Of a stretch of DNA of 37,954 bases, positions 8,801-17,315 are shown one piece after another (positions within the stretch are counted from its first letter, which is position 1; each line of letters starts with the position of its first letter). Under the pieces are notes generated by a model. The model ran no database searches and was not told the origin of the DNA. It saw only the letters and a program-made list of their open reading frames with translations. The DNA lies in assembly GCA_964369445.1 (NCBI GenBank), contig CAYJFU010000015.1, positions 1 through 37,954 on the forward strand, given 5' to 3'. Both the position numbers and the translations under genes were made by a program. The stretch is from CAYJBH01 sp964369445 (lineage in GTDB: Bacteria; Bacillota; Clostridia; Oscillospirales; Ruminococcaceae).

Positions 8801-9121
8801 GTGCTCGCACCTTGTCAACTGTGCTTTTACGTGCCCTACCTGCAAAAGTGTTTCTTCGCTTTCAGCATCTGCGCTAAGCTCATTTATAACGGTACCCAGT
8901 TGAAGTGTACCATCACGGTCCGCGATCATCATCATCCACCTTTGCCGCTTTGCAAAGGTGGATTTTATCTGCTCTATAGCCTGTTTGTCCTCAGGGTTTT
9001 GCTCAATGGCGACTATCTGCTGCTCAAGTAGGTCAATGGAGTCAGCTAAAAACAAGCGTGACACCGCCACAAAGGTAAAAACTATTATCAACAGCGCAAT
9101 TGCAATTGGTACTCTTTTCAT
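8780..9121 (-). CDS. DUF4363 family small membrane-anchored protein
   Basis: 113-residue protein of unknown function. It has one N-terminal transmembrane or signal-anchor helix (about residues 4-26, IAIALLIIVFTFVAVSRLFL) followed by a soluble, probably helical domain with the family's Trp-containing stretch (RQRWMMMIADRDGTLQLGTV) that I match to DUF4363. The start is 15 bases downstream of the DUF421 gene stop, so the two are almost certainly co-transcribed. This DUF421-DUF4363 pairing recurs in Clostridia and suggests they work together in the membrane. The C-terminal coding region overlaps the convergent nrdR 3' end by 21 bases. Confidence 0.75.
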   Translation of the reverse strand: MKRVPIAIALLIIVFTFVAVSRLFLADSIDLLEQQIVAIEQNPEDKQAIEQIKSTFAKRQRWMMMIADRDGTLQLGTVINELSADAESEETLLQVGHVKAQLTRCEHLFLAVF

Positions 9122-9136
9122 ACGGCCTCTTATGGT

Positions 9137-9784
9137 TTAATCGGTTGCTTTTTTTACGACAACGGTTTTTTCATCATTGTACAACAACATAAAAAGCAGG
9201 TTTTCTGTGTTAATATCTTGTGCTAAAAGATATGTTTTTAACCAATCGGAGGTTTTACCGCAAGCTTTTAATCTTTCCTCACATATAACCCCATCTACAA
9301 TAACAGGCATAGGCGGTATCGTTTCAACTCTCTTTGGTGGCTCGGATACGGCGTATGCTGTCATTTTTCCGTTGGATTCTATCATCGCAAGTGCCACTGT
9401 TGTAGGGTCGAATATATCCTTTTCTCGCAAAGAAGCAAGTATCTCCTCCACTGTAAAACGCAAAAGTTTTAGATTTTCTTGCACGATTTCACCATTTTGT
9501 ATTATTATTTTAGGTTCTCCCTCGATCAGCTCTTCTATCTTTTTCTTTTTAACGGTAATGGCAGAGATAATAATTTCAAGCGACGCTATTATTATCACCG
9601 GCATTAAACTTGTCAGCACCGGCACGTTTTGCTCCTCTATCGAGATAGATGCAAGGTTAGAAATAATCATAGTCGTGACAAGTTCTGATGCCTGAAGCTC
9701 CCCGAGTTGTCTTTTACCCATAAATCGCATTATAATCAAAATAAACGCATATATCACAACGGTTCTGAGCAATAGCAGTAGCAT
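9137..9784 (-). CDS. DUF421 (YetF-like) membrane protein
   Basis: 215-residue integral membrane protein. Two or three N-terminal helices (residues 1-80, including LLLLLRTVVIYAFILIIMRF and VLTSLMPVIIIASLEIIIS) flank the conserved GKRQLGELQASELVTTMIIS, which is the DUF421/YetF signature. A cytoplasmic domain follows, with GEPKIIIQNGEIVQENLKLL and a variable C-terminus. YetF-type proteins have been linked to spore or membrane physiology in bacilli, but the biochemical role is unknown. The start has AGGAGGGA about 5 bases upstream. It is the first gene of a two-gene unit with DUF4363. Confidence 0.9.
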   Translation of the reverse strand: MLLLLLRTVVIYAFILIIMRFMGKRQLGELQASELVTTMIISNLASISIEEQNVPVLTSLMPVIIIASLEIIISAITVKKKKIEELIEGEPKIIIQNGEIVQENLKLLRFTVEEILASLREKDIFDPTTVALAMIESNGKMTAYAVSEPPKRVETIPPMPVIVDGVICEERLKACGKTSDWLKTYLLAQDINTENLLFMLLYNDEKTVVVKKATD

Positions 9785-10024
9785 AAATTCCCTCCTAATT
9801 TGTTAAGTCGCACTGTTTTTAAAAAAACAACAATCAAATACATTTAAAGCAAATCTTTTTGTCTTTTCTACCAAACAAAGATGTTGGAGAAACGTCAGCA
9901 ACCGGTGTTTTTTATATTCAGTTACCAAATCCTGTTTGGTCTTTTTTAGAGATGTTTGTCTATATTGTTGTACTTTGGTCGATAATATAAACGCACATGT
10001 CAATTATTCTTAATGGTGAGGGTT

Positions 10025-11533
10025 ATGAGCGAAAACAACAACTTATCAAATCAAAATTATGAAAAGGTTGCCGAGCAGGCAAAAAACTATTCAGTAGATG
10101 AGTTTCGTGACTATATAAAAGGGGTTTTTTCAAACAGCGTAGATGTTTACTGCCTTAAAAAGAGGGTGTGCGGCTGTGATATCCTTATAACAAAAATAGA
10201 CAACATCACCAGCGATACAATGATGTCACTAATACTGATGTCACGCCTTGCCGAGGCGGAGGACAAAGACCTCACCGGTGCACAACTTTTTGACTATATA
10301 AACAGCGATACTGCAATGCCGATGAGCCAGATAACCGCAACCTCACTTGCCGAGATAAAAAAGCTACTTCTTATGGGTTTTGCGCTTATCTACATCGAGG
10401 GGCAAGAGACACTGCTGGGGGTTGGACTGCAATCTCCGCCGGGCAGTACCCCGACCGAGGCCTCCGGTGAGGGCAATTTAAAAGGGTCTGCGCTCGGGTT
10501 CACACTAAACCTACGTACAAATATGGGATTATTGCGACAGTTGTTACGTTCTCCGGAACTTGTATTCGAGACCGGGGAACTGACGGGGGTCAATAGAGGC
10601 GAATACATGCTGTGCTACCACAAAGGTATAGCCCCGCCAAAACTGATAAAGCAGGTGCAACAGCGCATAAAACAAAGTAAGCTGCAAGTGGTTTTTGACA
10701 CAAATTATATGTCACGCACCGTACAACAGCGCCAGTTTTCGCTGTTTACCGCAACCGGTAGNNNNNNNNNNGGTAGCACCGAACGGCCGGCAACCGCTGC
10801 TGCAAAAATATGTGAAGGCAAGGTGGTGCTATTTATAGCCGGCAGTCCGTTTGCGCTCATTTACCCCTATTTTTTCAGCGAACACTTTGTCACACTGGAT
10901 GATTATGCCGCACGCCCATATTTTGCTACCTTTATCCGACTGCTAAAGTATATCGCATTTGTCATAGCAACACTGTTGCCGGCATGCTTTATTGCAGCGG
11001 CAAACTACCACCCTGAACTGTTTACGTCGGGCCTGTTGCAAAGTATCGCCTATGCAGAACAGAGCACACCGCTTGCACTGTTTGCCGAGGCTATTATTGT
11101 GACGGTGTTGTTTGAGATTGTACGAGAAGCCGGTTTGCGGCTGCCAAAACAGATAAGCAGTGCCGTTAGTTTTGTGTCGGCGCTTATCGTGGGGGATGCC
11201 GCTATTAAGATGGGGGTGGTGTCTTCGCCAGTAATAATTGTGGTGGCTTTGTCCACAATTGCGGCTTTTGTCGTGCCATCGTTGTACGAGCCAATCATAG
11301 CATTACGACTAATCTATATTATTGCATCCGGTATAGGTGGGCCGCTATTACTCACCGTTGCCGTTGCTTTCACATTACTGAATATCTGTAGCGTAAAAAG
11401 CTACGGTATACCTTATACCGAGACACTGATACCGCCGGACAGCGAAACATTATCTGACGGAATATTAAAATACGCAACACCTCGTAAAAAATTACACACG
11501 GTAAACGATGCGTTGGGGGAAAGTGATGCGTAG
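10025..11533 (+). CDS. GerAA-type spore germination receptor subunit A
   Basis: Subunit A of a Ger-type nutrient germinant receptor, expected in the inner membrane of the spore. The soluble N-terminal domain (about 1-280) contains the family block NLRTNMGLLRQLLRSPELVF and the TERP motif. The membrane domain has EGKVVLFIAGSPFALIYPYF followed by about five helices from 315 to 465 and the conserved FEIVREAGLRLPKQI segment. ATG at 10013 is also in frame but has no ribosome binding site; GGTGAGG precedes the ATG at 10025, so I chose that (502 residues including the gap). A 10-N gap at 10762-10771 interrupts the gene next to TERP. The neighbour encodes the B and C subunits as a fusion and overlaps this gene by 8 bases. 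The germinant is unknown. Confidence 0.9.
   Translation: MSENNNLSNQNYEKVAEQAKNYSVDEFRDYIKGVFSNSVDVYCLKKRVCGCDILITKIDNITSDTMMSLILMSRLAEAEDKDLTGAQLFDYINSDTAMPMSQITATSLAEIKKLLLMGFALIYIEGQETLLGVGLQSPPGSTPTEASGEGNLKGSALGFTLNLRTNMGLLRQLLRSPELVFETGELTGVNRGEYMLCYHKGIAPPKLIKQVQQRIKQSKLQVVFDTNYMSRTVQQRQFSLFTATGXXXXGSTERPATAAAKICEGKVVLFIAGSPFALIYPYFFSEHFVTLDDYAARPYFATFIRLLKYIAFVIATLLPACFIAAANYHPELFTSGLLQSIAYAEQSTPLALFAEAIIVTVLFEIVREAGLRLPKQISSAVSFVSALIVGDAAIKMGVVSSPVIIVVALSTIAAFVVPSLYEPIIALRLIYIIASGIGGPLLLTVAVAFTLLNICSVKSYGIPYTETLIPPDSETLSDGILKYATPRKKLHTVNDALGESDA
10762..10771. other. Probably false assembly gap (10 N) in gerAA-like gene
   Basis: The gap is flanked on both sides by GGTAG. Collapsing the duplicated 5-mer and the Ns removes 15 bases and gives FTATGSTERP, matching the usual length before the TERP motif. 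The Ns therefore look like two contigs that overlap slightly rather than missing sequence. Confidence 0.7.
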
Positions 11534-13415
11534 TTTTTTGTTTAATGCTTTTTGTCTTTTTTTTGCTATAATAATTACCGACAGGCTTATTGCTGTCATA
11601 CCGACAGGGGCTGACGCTTTTACAATAGTTTTAAACACCGCGATTGTACTGCTCATAGCACTGGCTGTGTCGTTTTTTTTTCGTGCTGCCTCCAAAAGCA
11701 AAAACCTAAAGTTACAAAGTGTCGTATTTGTAGCTACCTTTATGGCGGCTCTTGTTCACACTTTTATCACATTTAACAATTTTTACAGCCTAATAGAGCC
11801 CAACCTGTCAAATAAACTCGTGGTGTTGCTTTGCATGTTCGGCGTGGGACTTTACGGCGGACTAGTCGGCTACGGCAGTATATCTCGCGTCGGCATAATC
11901 GCATGTGTAGCTTTTTTTATTTTCATAGCTGCGGTTTTACTAACAAACATCGGGGACGTTCGCTTATCTGATATTGGTCAGGCGGTCGAGCTACAGCTCT
12001 TTGACAGCATGCTTTTATCAGGACTAGCCGCATTGCTGCCACTTATACCTGCAATGTATTTGTTTTGTGCCGACGACTTAAAGCCATCAAAAGTGACGCT
12101 GATATATTTGTGCTGTTTTGCCTTTATAGCTCTGTACTTGTTAGTTTCACGTGGTGTGCTCGGTGAAAACATGTTGCGCTTTGTCGTGCCGACACACACG
12201 CTTGCTGTTATTGGAAAATACTCTGTAACACGTGAGTTTGATGCTTTGTTTAATCTCTTATTGCTGTTCATTGGCATGTTAAAGATGTCAATTTACTGTG
12301 CCGGAATATCAAAATTTTGCAAAAAAAAGCTATATGTGTTGCTGATTGCGGCGGCGGCTGTAATTGCATTTATCGTTTCAGAAGTTGATATTGTCTCTAT
12401 TGGTGCAGTGGTAGTATCGGTAGCAATAGCGGCAATGATTCTCACAATAGATTTTAAAGGTAAAAAAGCAGTGGCATTATTTGCGGCACTAATGCTATTA
12501 ACCTCCTGCACCGGCATGGAACTGCGCGAACGCGCCTCTGTCACACTGACCTTTATCGACAAATCAGAAGCCGGCTACACCGTAGGTATGCTTGTCAACA
12601 CCTCCTATCAGCAAACAAAGGCAGAAACGGATTTTATAGTATCACAGGGCGAAAGCTTAACACAAGCGCTTTACGGCGCGACCTCCGAAGTGAAAGGTGA
12701 ATTGTTTTTCGGCCACAGTGGATTATTGCTACTGGGAAAAGAGCTGTCAAACGAAAACTTTTCCTCATTGTTGCCACAGGTGGCAAAGACGGAAATTTTA
12801 TCACAGGATGGTATCATATTCTTGACCGAATACAGTATAGAGGAGATGTCCGAAAAACAGGTGCAATTACAGGACTATGTGGCAGCCTTAACACAGCAAA
12901 GTGCAGATAACAGGATATTTAAAAAAATTTTTTATAGCATTGATTTGGACGATACCGGCAATATAAATGATATAATACCGGGCATGAAACTATTTGAGTC
13001 GCAAGGGGTGACCACCGACTATGGTTATATATATAGTGGAGGAAACTACAACATGCGTTTAGAACATCTGCAACTGGACACATACCTTGCACTTAACGGC
13101 CAGCGAGAGCGACTTGCGGTGGAGTATGTCTACAACGACAAAGCAGAGATAACACAGATTAGCGGGCTTTCGGCGCAGTACAGCCTTTCCGGTAGCAAGT
13201 TAAATGTTACGGTCGATGCAGAATTAGATAAGACATTTAGCAAAGATGAAGCACAGGCGATAAAAACCGCATTTACTGAAACGGTACATGACACTGTGCT
13301 ATCAGTAATAAAAAGCGGCAATGACCTTTTGGGGCTGCTAGGCGAATCGACGCTAGCATTGCATCAAATCGAGGACATTGAGGTGGATATAGCCATGCCA
13401 AACTATAGCGCATAA
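11526..13415 (+). CDS. Fused GerAB-like permease and GerAC-like lipoprotein
   Basis: A 629-residue protein joining the two remaining subunits of a Ger receptor. Residues 1-313 are hydrophobic with roughly 8-10 helices, resembling the APC-type GerAB permease subunit, which carries the germinant-binding site in characterised receptors. At 314-328 the chain runs KKAVALFAALMLLTSC, a textbook lipoprotein signal peptide with a lipobox Cys (C328). Residues 329-629 look like GerAC: FGHSGLLLLGKEL, the QDGIIFLTEYSIEEM segment, and an alternating helix/strand C-terminal domain. In most genomes B and C are separate genes. ATG at 11526 is preferred over 11508 because GGGGGA lies six bases before it. It overlaps the A subunit gene by 8 bases, which implies translational coupling. 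Sequence similarity to named receptors is weak, so the substrate is unknown. Confidence 0.75.
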   Translation: MRSFLFNAFCLFFAIIITDRLIAVIPTGADAFTIVLNTAIVLLIALAVSFFFRAASKSKNLKLQSVVFVATFMAALVHTFITFNNFYSLIEPNLSNKLVVLLCMFGVGLYGGLVGYGSISRVGIIACVAFFIFIAAVLLTNIGDVRLSDIGQAVELQLFDSMLLSGLAALLPLIPAMYLFCADDLKPSKVTLIYLCCFAFIALYLLVSRGVLGENMLRFVVPTHTLAVIGKYSVTREFDALFNLLLLFIGMLKMSIYCAGISKFCKKKLYVLLIAAAAVIAFIVSEVDIVSIGAVVVSVAIAAMILTIDFKGKKAVALFAALMLLTSCTGMELRERASVTLTFIDKSEAGYTVGMLVNTSYQQTKAETDFIVSQGESLTQALYGATSEVKGELFFGHSGLLLLGKELSNENFSSLLPQVAKTEILSQDGIIFLTEYSIEEMSEKQVQLQDYVAALTQQSADNRIFKKIFYSIDLDDTGNINDIIPGMKLFESQGVTTDYGYIYSGGNYNMRLEHLQLDTYLALNGQRERLAVEYVYNDKAEITQISGLSAQYSLSGSKLNVTVDAELDKTFSKDEAQAIKTAFTETVHDTVLSVIKSGNDLLGLLGESTLALHQIEDIEVDIAMPNYSA

Positions 13416-13456
13416 TGTCGACACAAAGAAAGTTTTGTGAAAAGCCGTCACATAGT

Positions 13457-13485
13457 TTGCAATTTTTATTTGCATATGATAGAAT
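13457..13485 (+). promoter_or_regulatory. Putative sigma-A promoter upstream of the zinc-ribbon protein
   Basis: TTGCAA at 13457-13462 and TAGAAT at 13480-13485 with a 17-base spacer, about 35 bases before the chosen start codon. Confidence 0.5.
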
Positions 13486-13518
13486 AAATCAAAAGCGATG
13501 TTGAAAAGGGATAATCAA

Positions 13519-14277
13519 ATGACTTGTTATAACTGCAATAAAGAGCTACCGGGAAACGCGCATTTTTGCGGTTTTTGCGGTATGGCTCAGCCGAAACAGG
13601 ATGATGAATTAAATTGCAAAACCGATGTTACGGATACTACACCTGACAACCCGACCACGCAGGAAACCATCTATACACAACCTGATGTCAGCGATGTCAC
13701 GGTTGCCGTGGAGGATAGCGTAGGTGAAGATAAAAACGATGCAGTTGCGCCTATTGATGTTGAAGCAATCAGTGCAGAAAAAGAGGAGAAGGTCAACCAT
13801 TTTTCTTCGATATATCCATCTAGCACCACCCCGAGCAGTGCTGTAGCGGAAAACTCTGAAAAAGCCGCCGACCCTATAAAGTCTGTGGGTGCAACAGCTG
13901 CGGTGGCGACAAACTCTTACAGCTCAAACTTTAACAGCCAAAACACTTCAAAAGGGGCGTCAACGCAGTACGGCACAGGTTTTCAAAGACCGCAAACACC
14001 CCCACCACAACCGACAAATACCGCTGAGGTGGTGAAAACATCAACATTCTTCTGGACTTCGGTTGTGTTTTCCATTCCTGTAGTCGGACTTATCATGATG
14101 CTCGTGTGGAGCTTTTCTGACAATACCAATCCCAATAAACGCAACTACTCGCGCGCCATGCTTATCTGGCAAGGCGTTGCACTTGTCATGTCTATATTCA
14201 GCATGATATTGTTAATTTTGGCAATTGTTACAGGGGCAGGATTCGCAACAAACTTTTGGGAGCTGATGTATAATTAA
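13519..14277 (+). CDS. Zinc-ribbon membrane protein, unknown function
   Basis: 252-residue protein of unknown function. The N-terminus is a compact zinc ribbon (CYNCNKELPGNAHFCGFCG, two CxxC pairs). A long low-complexity acidic and Ser/Thr/Asn/Pro-rich middle (about 30-175) is likely disordered. Two hydrophobic helices near the C-terminus (about 180-205 and 215-245) would anchor it in the membrane. The start ATG at 13519 has AAGGGA 8 bases upstream; the in-frame ATG at 13498 lacks one. Such zinc-ribbon/linker/TM proteins are common in Clostridia. Its stop overlaps the start of the following glycosyltransferase by one base (TAATG), so the two are translationally coupled and may act on the same envelope process. 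Confidence 0.7.
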   Translation: MTCYNCNKELPGNAHFCGFCGMAQPKQDDELNCKTDVTDTTPDNPTTQETIYTQPDVSDVTVAVEDSVGEDKNDAVAPIDVEAISAEKEEKVNHFSSIYPSSTTPSSAVAENSEKAADPIKSVGATAAVATNSYSSNFNSQNTSKGASTQYGTGFQRPQTPPPQPTNTAEVVKTSTFFWTSVVFSIPVVGLIMMLVWSFSDNTNPNKRNYSRAMLIWQGVALVMSIFSMILLILAIVTGAGFATNFWELMYN

Positions 14278-15208
14278 TGGTAACAGTTGTCATACCAAAC
14301 CTCAACGGTGNNNNNNNNNNCTTATAGTGATTGATAACGGCAGTACCGATGCCAGCAAAGAAATTATTGATAGCATTGGCGATAAGCGTGTACGAGGGGT
14401 TTACCTTGACACAAACACCGGTTTTTCCGCTGCAGTCAATCTTGGAATAAAACAGGCAAAAGGCGATTTTGTTGCACTTTTTAACAATGACGCCTTTGCT
14501 GAAAAGCAGTGGCTTGCTGAACTTGTCAAAGCCGCCGGCGATGATAAGTCACTATTTTCCGTTGCCTCACTGATGCTCCAACATAAGGACAATGCGCTTT
14601 GTGACGATGCCGGAGATTACGTAAACCTTTTAGGCTGGGCATGTAAAACCGGCGACGGACTCTATGCAAAAAGGTATCAAAAGCCGCGTGAAATATTTTC
14701 TGCGTGTGGGGGCGCGGCACTATATCGCCGTGAGGTATTTGAAGATATTGGTTTTTTTGACGAACAATTTTTTGCTTATCTTGAGGATGTAGACATCGGT
14801 TGGCGCGCACGCTGTGCAGGCTACCGCAACAAATACTGCCCCACAGCGCGATGCTCACATATATGTAGCGCGACAACCGGCAGTAAATACAATGACTTTA
14901 AATCCATTCAAAGCGGTCGCAACAACATTTTATTGCCTTATAAAAACCTACCGCTGCTTTTTTTACTTTTCAATTTGCCACTGCTCTTGTTCGGTTATGC
15001 TATCAAGGTGTTGTTTTTCTGTATAAGAGGTTACGGAAAACCGTTTTTGCAGGGTGCCGGCGAAGCTTTTTCCTCCTTTAAACACTTGAAAAAATACCCT
15101 TTTAAATGGAAAAACACGCTCTGCTACATAAAAAATGAGTGGAGCATGTTTCTAGGAGTGTTTATATACATACACTATCGTGTCAGCCGGTTTTTAGGCA
15201 AAAAGTAA
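14277..15208 (+). CDS. Glycosyltransferase family 2 (interrupted by a gap)
   Basis: GT-A fold transferase likely using a nucleotide sugar to extend an envelope polysaccharide. The start ATG at 14277 reads TVVIPNLNG, then a 10-N gap (14311-14320), then LIVIDNGSTD, FVALFNNDAF (metal-binding region) and CGGAALYRREVFEDIGFFDE with FAYLEDVDIGWRARCAGY, the WbbL/rhamnosyltransferase-like acceptor block. A hydrophobic region at LPLLFLLFNLPLLLFGYAIK suggests membrane association. The reading frame before and after the Ns does not match because the N count is a placeholder; about 20 residues are usual between the flanking motifs, so roughly 60 bases are missing. Sugar donor and acceptor are unknown. The stop is one base from the convergent thioredoxin-fold gene. 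Confidence 0.85.
14311..14320. other. Assembly gap (10 N) in the glycosyltransferase gene
   Basis: The two flanks are in different frames, and family members have about 20 residues between IPNxNG and VIDNGSTD, so the real gap is longer than 10 bases. Confidence 0.85.
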
Positions 15209-15209
15209 A

Positions 15210-15749
15210 TTAAATTGCCTCGCTTTGCAACCCGCCGAGCAAGTCGAGTGCTTTTGGAATATCGGTTATACTTTTTCCGCAGTAAAGACTCTCGATAGTT
15301 TTATCGGGGTTTAGCATAACCGTCACGGGGAGTTGAAGGTTTTTATAGAGGGATCTGTCCGCTAATAGGTCATTGCTTTTGACATTCTCCAGTATTCGTA
15401 AGGCTTCAAGGGATAGCAATGACAGGCGTCCCTTAGCTTTTGGTAATTGAAACGTACGGTAAAGCTCGTCAAAAGCATCACAAACCAGTGGGTAGGGGAG
15501 AGAGGCGTAAATTTTAAATGCCGCCGGGCTGCCTTGTACCACACATACCAGTTCTCGTCGTTGTGCAACAAAGTTGCGATACAGCAACGAGAATTTTTCA
15601 AGATAATAGGTGGTAAACGGACAATCTGCATCGCGCAAAAACACCACCGTCGCGGGGCGAGATTTAACGTGCTCATAAAAGCGCACTTCATTTTGTGAGG
15701 GTGTATCAAACAGAAAATCCGGGAATTTATTTTCAACTTTTAATTTCAT
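15210..15749 (-). CDS. Thioredoxin-fold (AhpC/TSA-like) protein
   Basis: 179-residue putative thiol-dependent redox protein of the AhpC/TSA-like group. The N-terminal layout NKFPDFLFDTPSQNEVRFYE followed by TVVFLRDADCPFTTYYLEKF places a single Cys at the position of the peroxidatic residue, and a second Cys (LVCVVQG) follows. The C-terminal QLPVTVMLNPDKTIESLYCG resembles the cis-Pro strand of the thioredoxin fold. An in-frame start 15 codons upstream is possible, but MKLKVENKFPDF fits the family start. It lies 60 bases downstream of the Spo0A-like gene on the same strand. The substrate is unknown. Confidence 0.6.
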   Translation of the reverse strand: MKLKVENKFPDFLFDTPSQNEVRFYEHVKSRPATVVFLRDADCPFTTYYLEKFSLLYRNFVAQRRELVCVVQGSPAAFKIYASLPYPLVCDAFDELYRTFQLPKAKGRLSLLSLEALRILENVKSNDLLADRSLYKNLQLPVTVMLNPDKTIESLYCGKSITDIPKALDLLGGLQSEAI

Positions 15750-15809
15750 AATATACCGTTTAAAATAGAAACTATACGTGTATATTATAGGCAAAATGTT
15801 GGATTTTAA

Positions 15810-16604
15810 TCAGATAACCACGTTGTTTTTAGCCAGCTCTTTCGAAATTCTTACACGGTCGGCGAGCGCCGCTATAAATTCCGAGTTGGACGGCCGAGCA
15901 CGGTTAAACACAAAATAGCTATCTCCAAAATACTCGCGTACGACTGCGTCGCTCACCTTAGAAAAGCCGGAGTCAAGGGCGTTTCTTATACAGCGCTCGA
16001 CACGGTCACAGCTTGTCGAGTGCATTTTTGCGACCATTGGATAGACCTGTTTTGTAATACAACCTATAAGGTTGGGATCGTTAAGCACAAGCAGGATACA
16101 GCTTCTGACGTAACTGTACCCAAAAAGATGTGCTTGCAACCCCAGTTGTTGGAGCATGAGTGTTATTGTAATCTCATCATTGCACGTGTACCGAACAAAT
16201 TTGCCTGCCAAAGCCGAATGTTTATCGCTCTCATCGGTTTCGTTAAGAATATCATTGACACGCGACACTACAGCATTAACCTCGTGTGGTAGTATAAAGC
16301 AATAAGCAAAACCGGTACGCAAAATACGATTTTGCAGTGTTGCATCATCAAACGTTCCCACCGCAAAAAATTTCACTTTGTGATTGAGAGTATTATCCAA
16401 GCGCTCTTTAACGGTTATAGCATCCAGACCGGGTAAAAACGTGTCAAGCACAGCGGCAGTGTAGTCGCCGCACTCAAGTTCGCGCAGGACCTCAATTCCA
16501 TCATGCCGGCAAGTGGTAACGTCAGCACCGTGTCTTGCAAATTCTTTTAAGCACATTATTTCAAAAGCACCAAGACCGGCAGCTATCAAAATTTTATTTT
16601 TCAT
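15810..16604 (-). CDS. Spo0A-family regulator with degenerate receiver domain
   Basis: 264-residue response-regulator-like protein. Residues about 140-264 are a clear Spo0A DNA-binding domain: LGLQAHLFGYSYVRSCILLV, the recognition helix region STSCDRVERCIRNALDSGF, and RPSNSEFIAALADRVRI, the most diagnostic block. Residues 1-120 align to the receiver domain: D54 in AAVLDTFLPGLD fits the phospho-acceptor, but the two N-terminal acidic residues are replaced (IAAGLG), and the conserved Thr (FFAVGTFDD) and Lys (FILPHE) are missing. Normal Spo0A is activated by phosphorelay, so this one is probably regulated differently or is a paralogue. The gene lacks the spoIVB neighbour common next to spo0A in Clostridia. 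AGGTG lies 7 bases before the start, with a promoter at 16633-16661 and a perfect 0A box upstream. Confidence 0.85.
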   Translation of the reverse strand: MKNKILIAAGLGAFEIMCLKEFARHGADVTTCRHDGIEVLRELECGDYTAAVLDTFLPGLDAITVKERLDNTLNHKVKFFAVGTFDDATLQNRILRTGFAYCFILPHEVNAVVSRVNDILNETDESDKHSALAGKFVRYTCNDEITITLMLQQLGLQAHLFGYSYVRSCILLVLNDPNLIGCITKQVYPMVAKMHSTSCDRVERCIRNALDSGFSKVSDAVVREYFGDSYFVFNRARPSNSEFIAALADRVRISKELAKNNVVI

Positions 16605-16632
16605 ATTTACACCTATTTGCTTTTACAACTTC

Positions 16633-16661
16633 ATTTTACAACAAATAGTTTTATTTTTCAA
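16633..16661 (-). promoter_or_regulatory. Promoter of the Spo0A-like gene
   Basis: On the minus strand TTGAAA (16661-16656) and TAAAAT (16638-16633) with a 17-base spacer, about 30 bases upstream of the start codon. Confidence 0.6.
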
Positions 16662-16738
16662 TAAGAATTTCATAATTTTACATATTTCTACATTATGCAT
16701 TAAAAGTTCAGTGCTTTTTTGATTAAGCAAGCAAATCG

Positions 16739-16746
16739 TTCGACAA
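16739..16746 (-). promoter_or_regulatory. Putative 0A box upstream of the Spo0A-like gene
   Basis: TTGTCGAA on the minus strand matches the Spo0A binding consensus exactly, about 80 bases upstream of the predicted -35. It suggests autoregulation or control by another Spo0A, but an 8-base match alone is weak. Confidence 0.45.
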
Positions 16747-16821
16747 ATTACGACATTGTTGGGGTATTCGTAATGTTAATTTAAAAAATTCTCACTCACC
16801 CTAATTTCGCTAAATTTTTAT

Positions 16822-17058
16822 TTAGCGAAATTGCTTATCGTAATCTTTTTTAGATATTTTACCACCTCGAAATAAACTCTTCAGTAAGACTTTTCCATAT
16901 TGTGTACGATATAAACTTTTTAAAGCAATATAAAAAGTATCATCGGTTAACACTTTTGCATTTTCAAAAGTATCATGTAAACTATATTTATTCTCATATG
17001 ACCATGGTACTATATCATCAAGTAAAATATTTGTAGCACGTTCTAATGTAAACATCAA
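16822..17058 (-). CDS. Small hypothetical protein (78 aa)
   Basis: AT-rich reading frame with a good ribosome binding site (AGAAAGGAAAT about 6 bases before the ATG). The product, beginning MMFTLERATNILLDDIV and ending GKISKKDYDKQFR, is soluble and unrecognised. It lies 30 bases downstream of the Cys-rich small gene on the same strand. Codon use is more AT-rich than in the flanking aro and spo0A-like genes, which suggests a recently acquired patch. Confidence 0.5.
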   Translation of the reverse strand: MMFTLERATNILLDDIVPWSYENKYSLHDTFENAKVLTDDTFYIALKSLYRTQYGKVLLKSLFRGGKISKKDYDKQFR

Positions 17059-17088
17059 TATTTCCTTTCTAATAAAATTATATGTAGC

Positions 17089-17289
17089 TTATTTAATTCG
17101 ATTGAATATATCATCTAAATATATACTGCGCCGATAATCAAACCTTTCACAATTATGATACCTTTTATAATTAAGATAATGATTATAGCTTTTGCCAAAA
17201 CTACAATAGTATAGTTTGTTTTTATGATTATAATTTAAAAAAATACATACCTTGCATTTTTTCAGCATACAAATCAAGCACCGGTTCAC
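17089..17289 (-). CDS. Small Cys-rich hypothetical protein (up to 66 aa)
   Basis: A small gene encoding KKCKVCIFLNYNHKNKLYYC, then SFGKSYNHYLNYKRYHNCERF. The pattern CxxC...YYC...C..F resembles small putative metal-binding proteins often found on phages and mobile elements. The GTG at 17289 lies inside a long hairpin, so translation may really start at the ATG at 17268 (MLKKCKVC). No clear ribosome binding site is visible for either. Its function is unknown. Confidence 0.4.
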   Translation of the reverse strand: MNRCLICMLKKCKVCIFLNYNHKNKLYYCSFGKSYNHYLNYKRYHNCERFDYRRSIYLDDIFNRIK

Positions 17290-17315
17290 TTTAATTTGTG
17301 CCGGTGCTTGATTTG
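17270..17315. terminator. Perfect 15-bp inverted repeat downstream of aroB
   Basis: Arms 17270-17284 (CAAATCAAGCACCGG) and 17301-17315 are perfect reverse complements with a 16-base loop. It lies just past the end of the aroF-tyrA-aroB operon. No long T-run follows, so it may be a weak or bidirectional terminator, or the boundary of the small AT-rich island. Confidence 0.5.
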
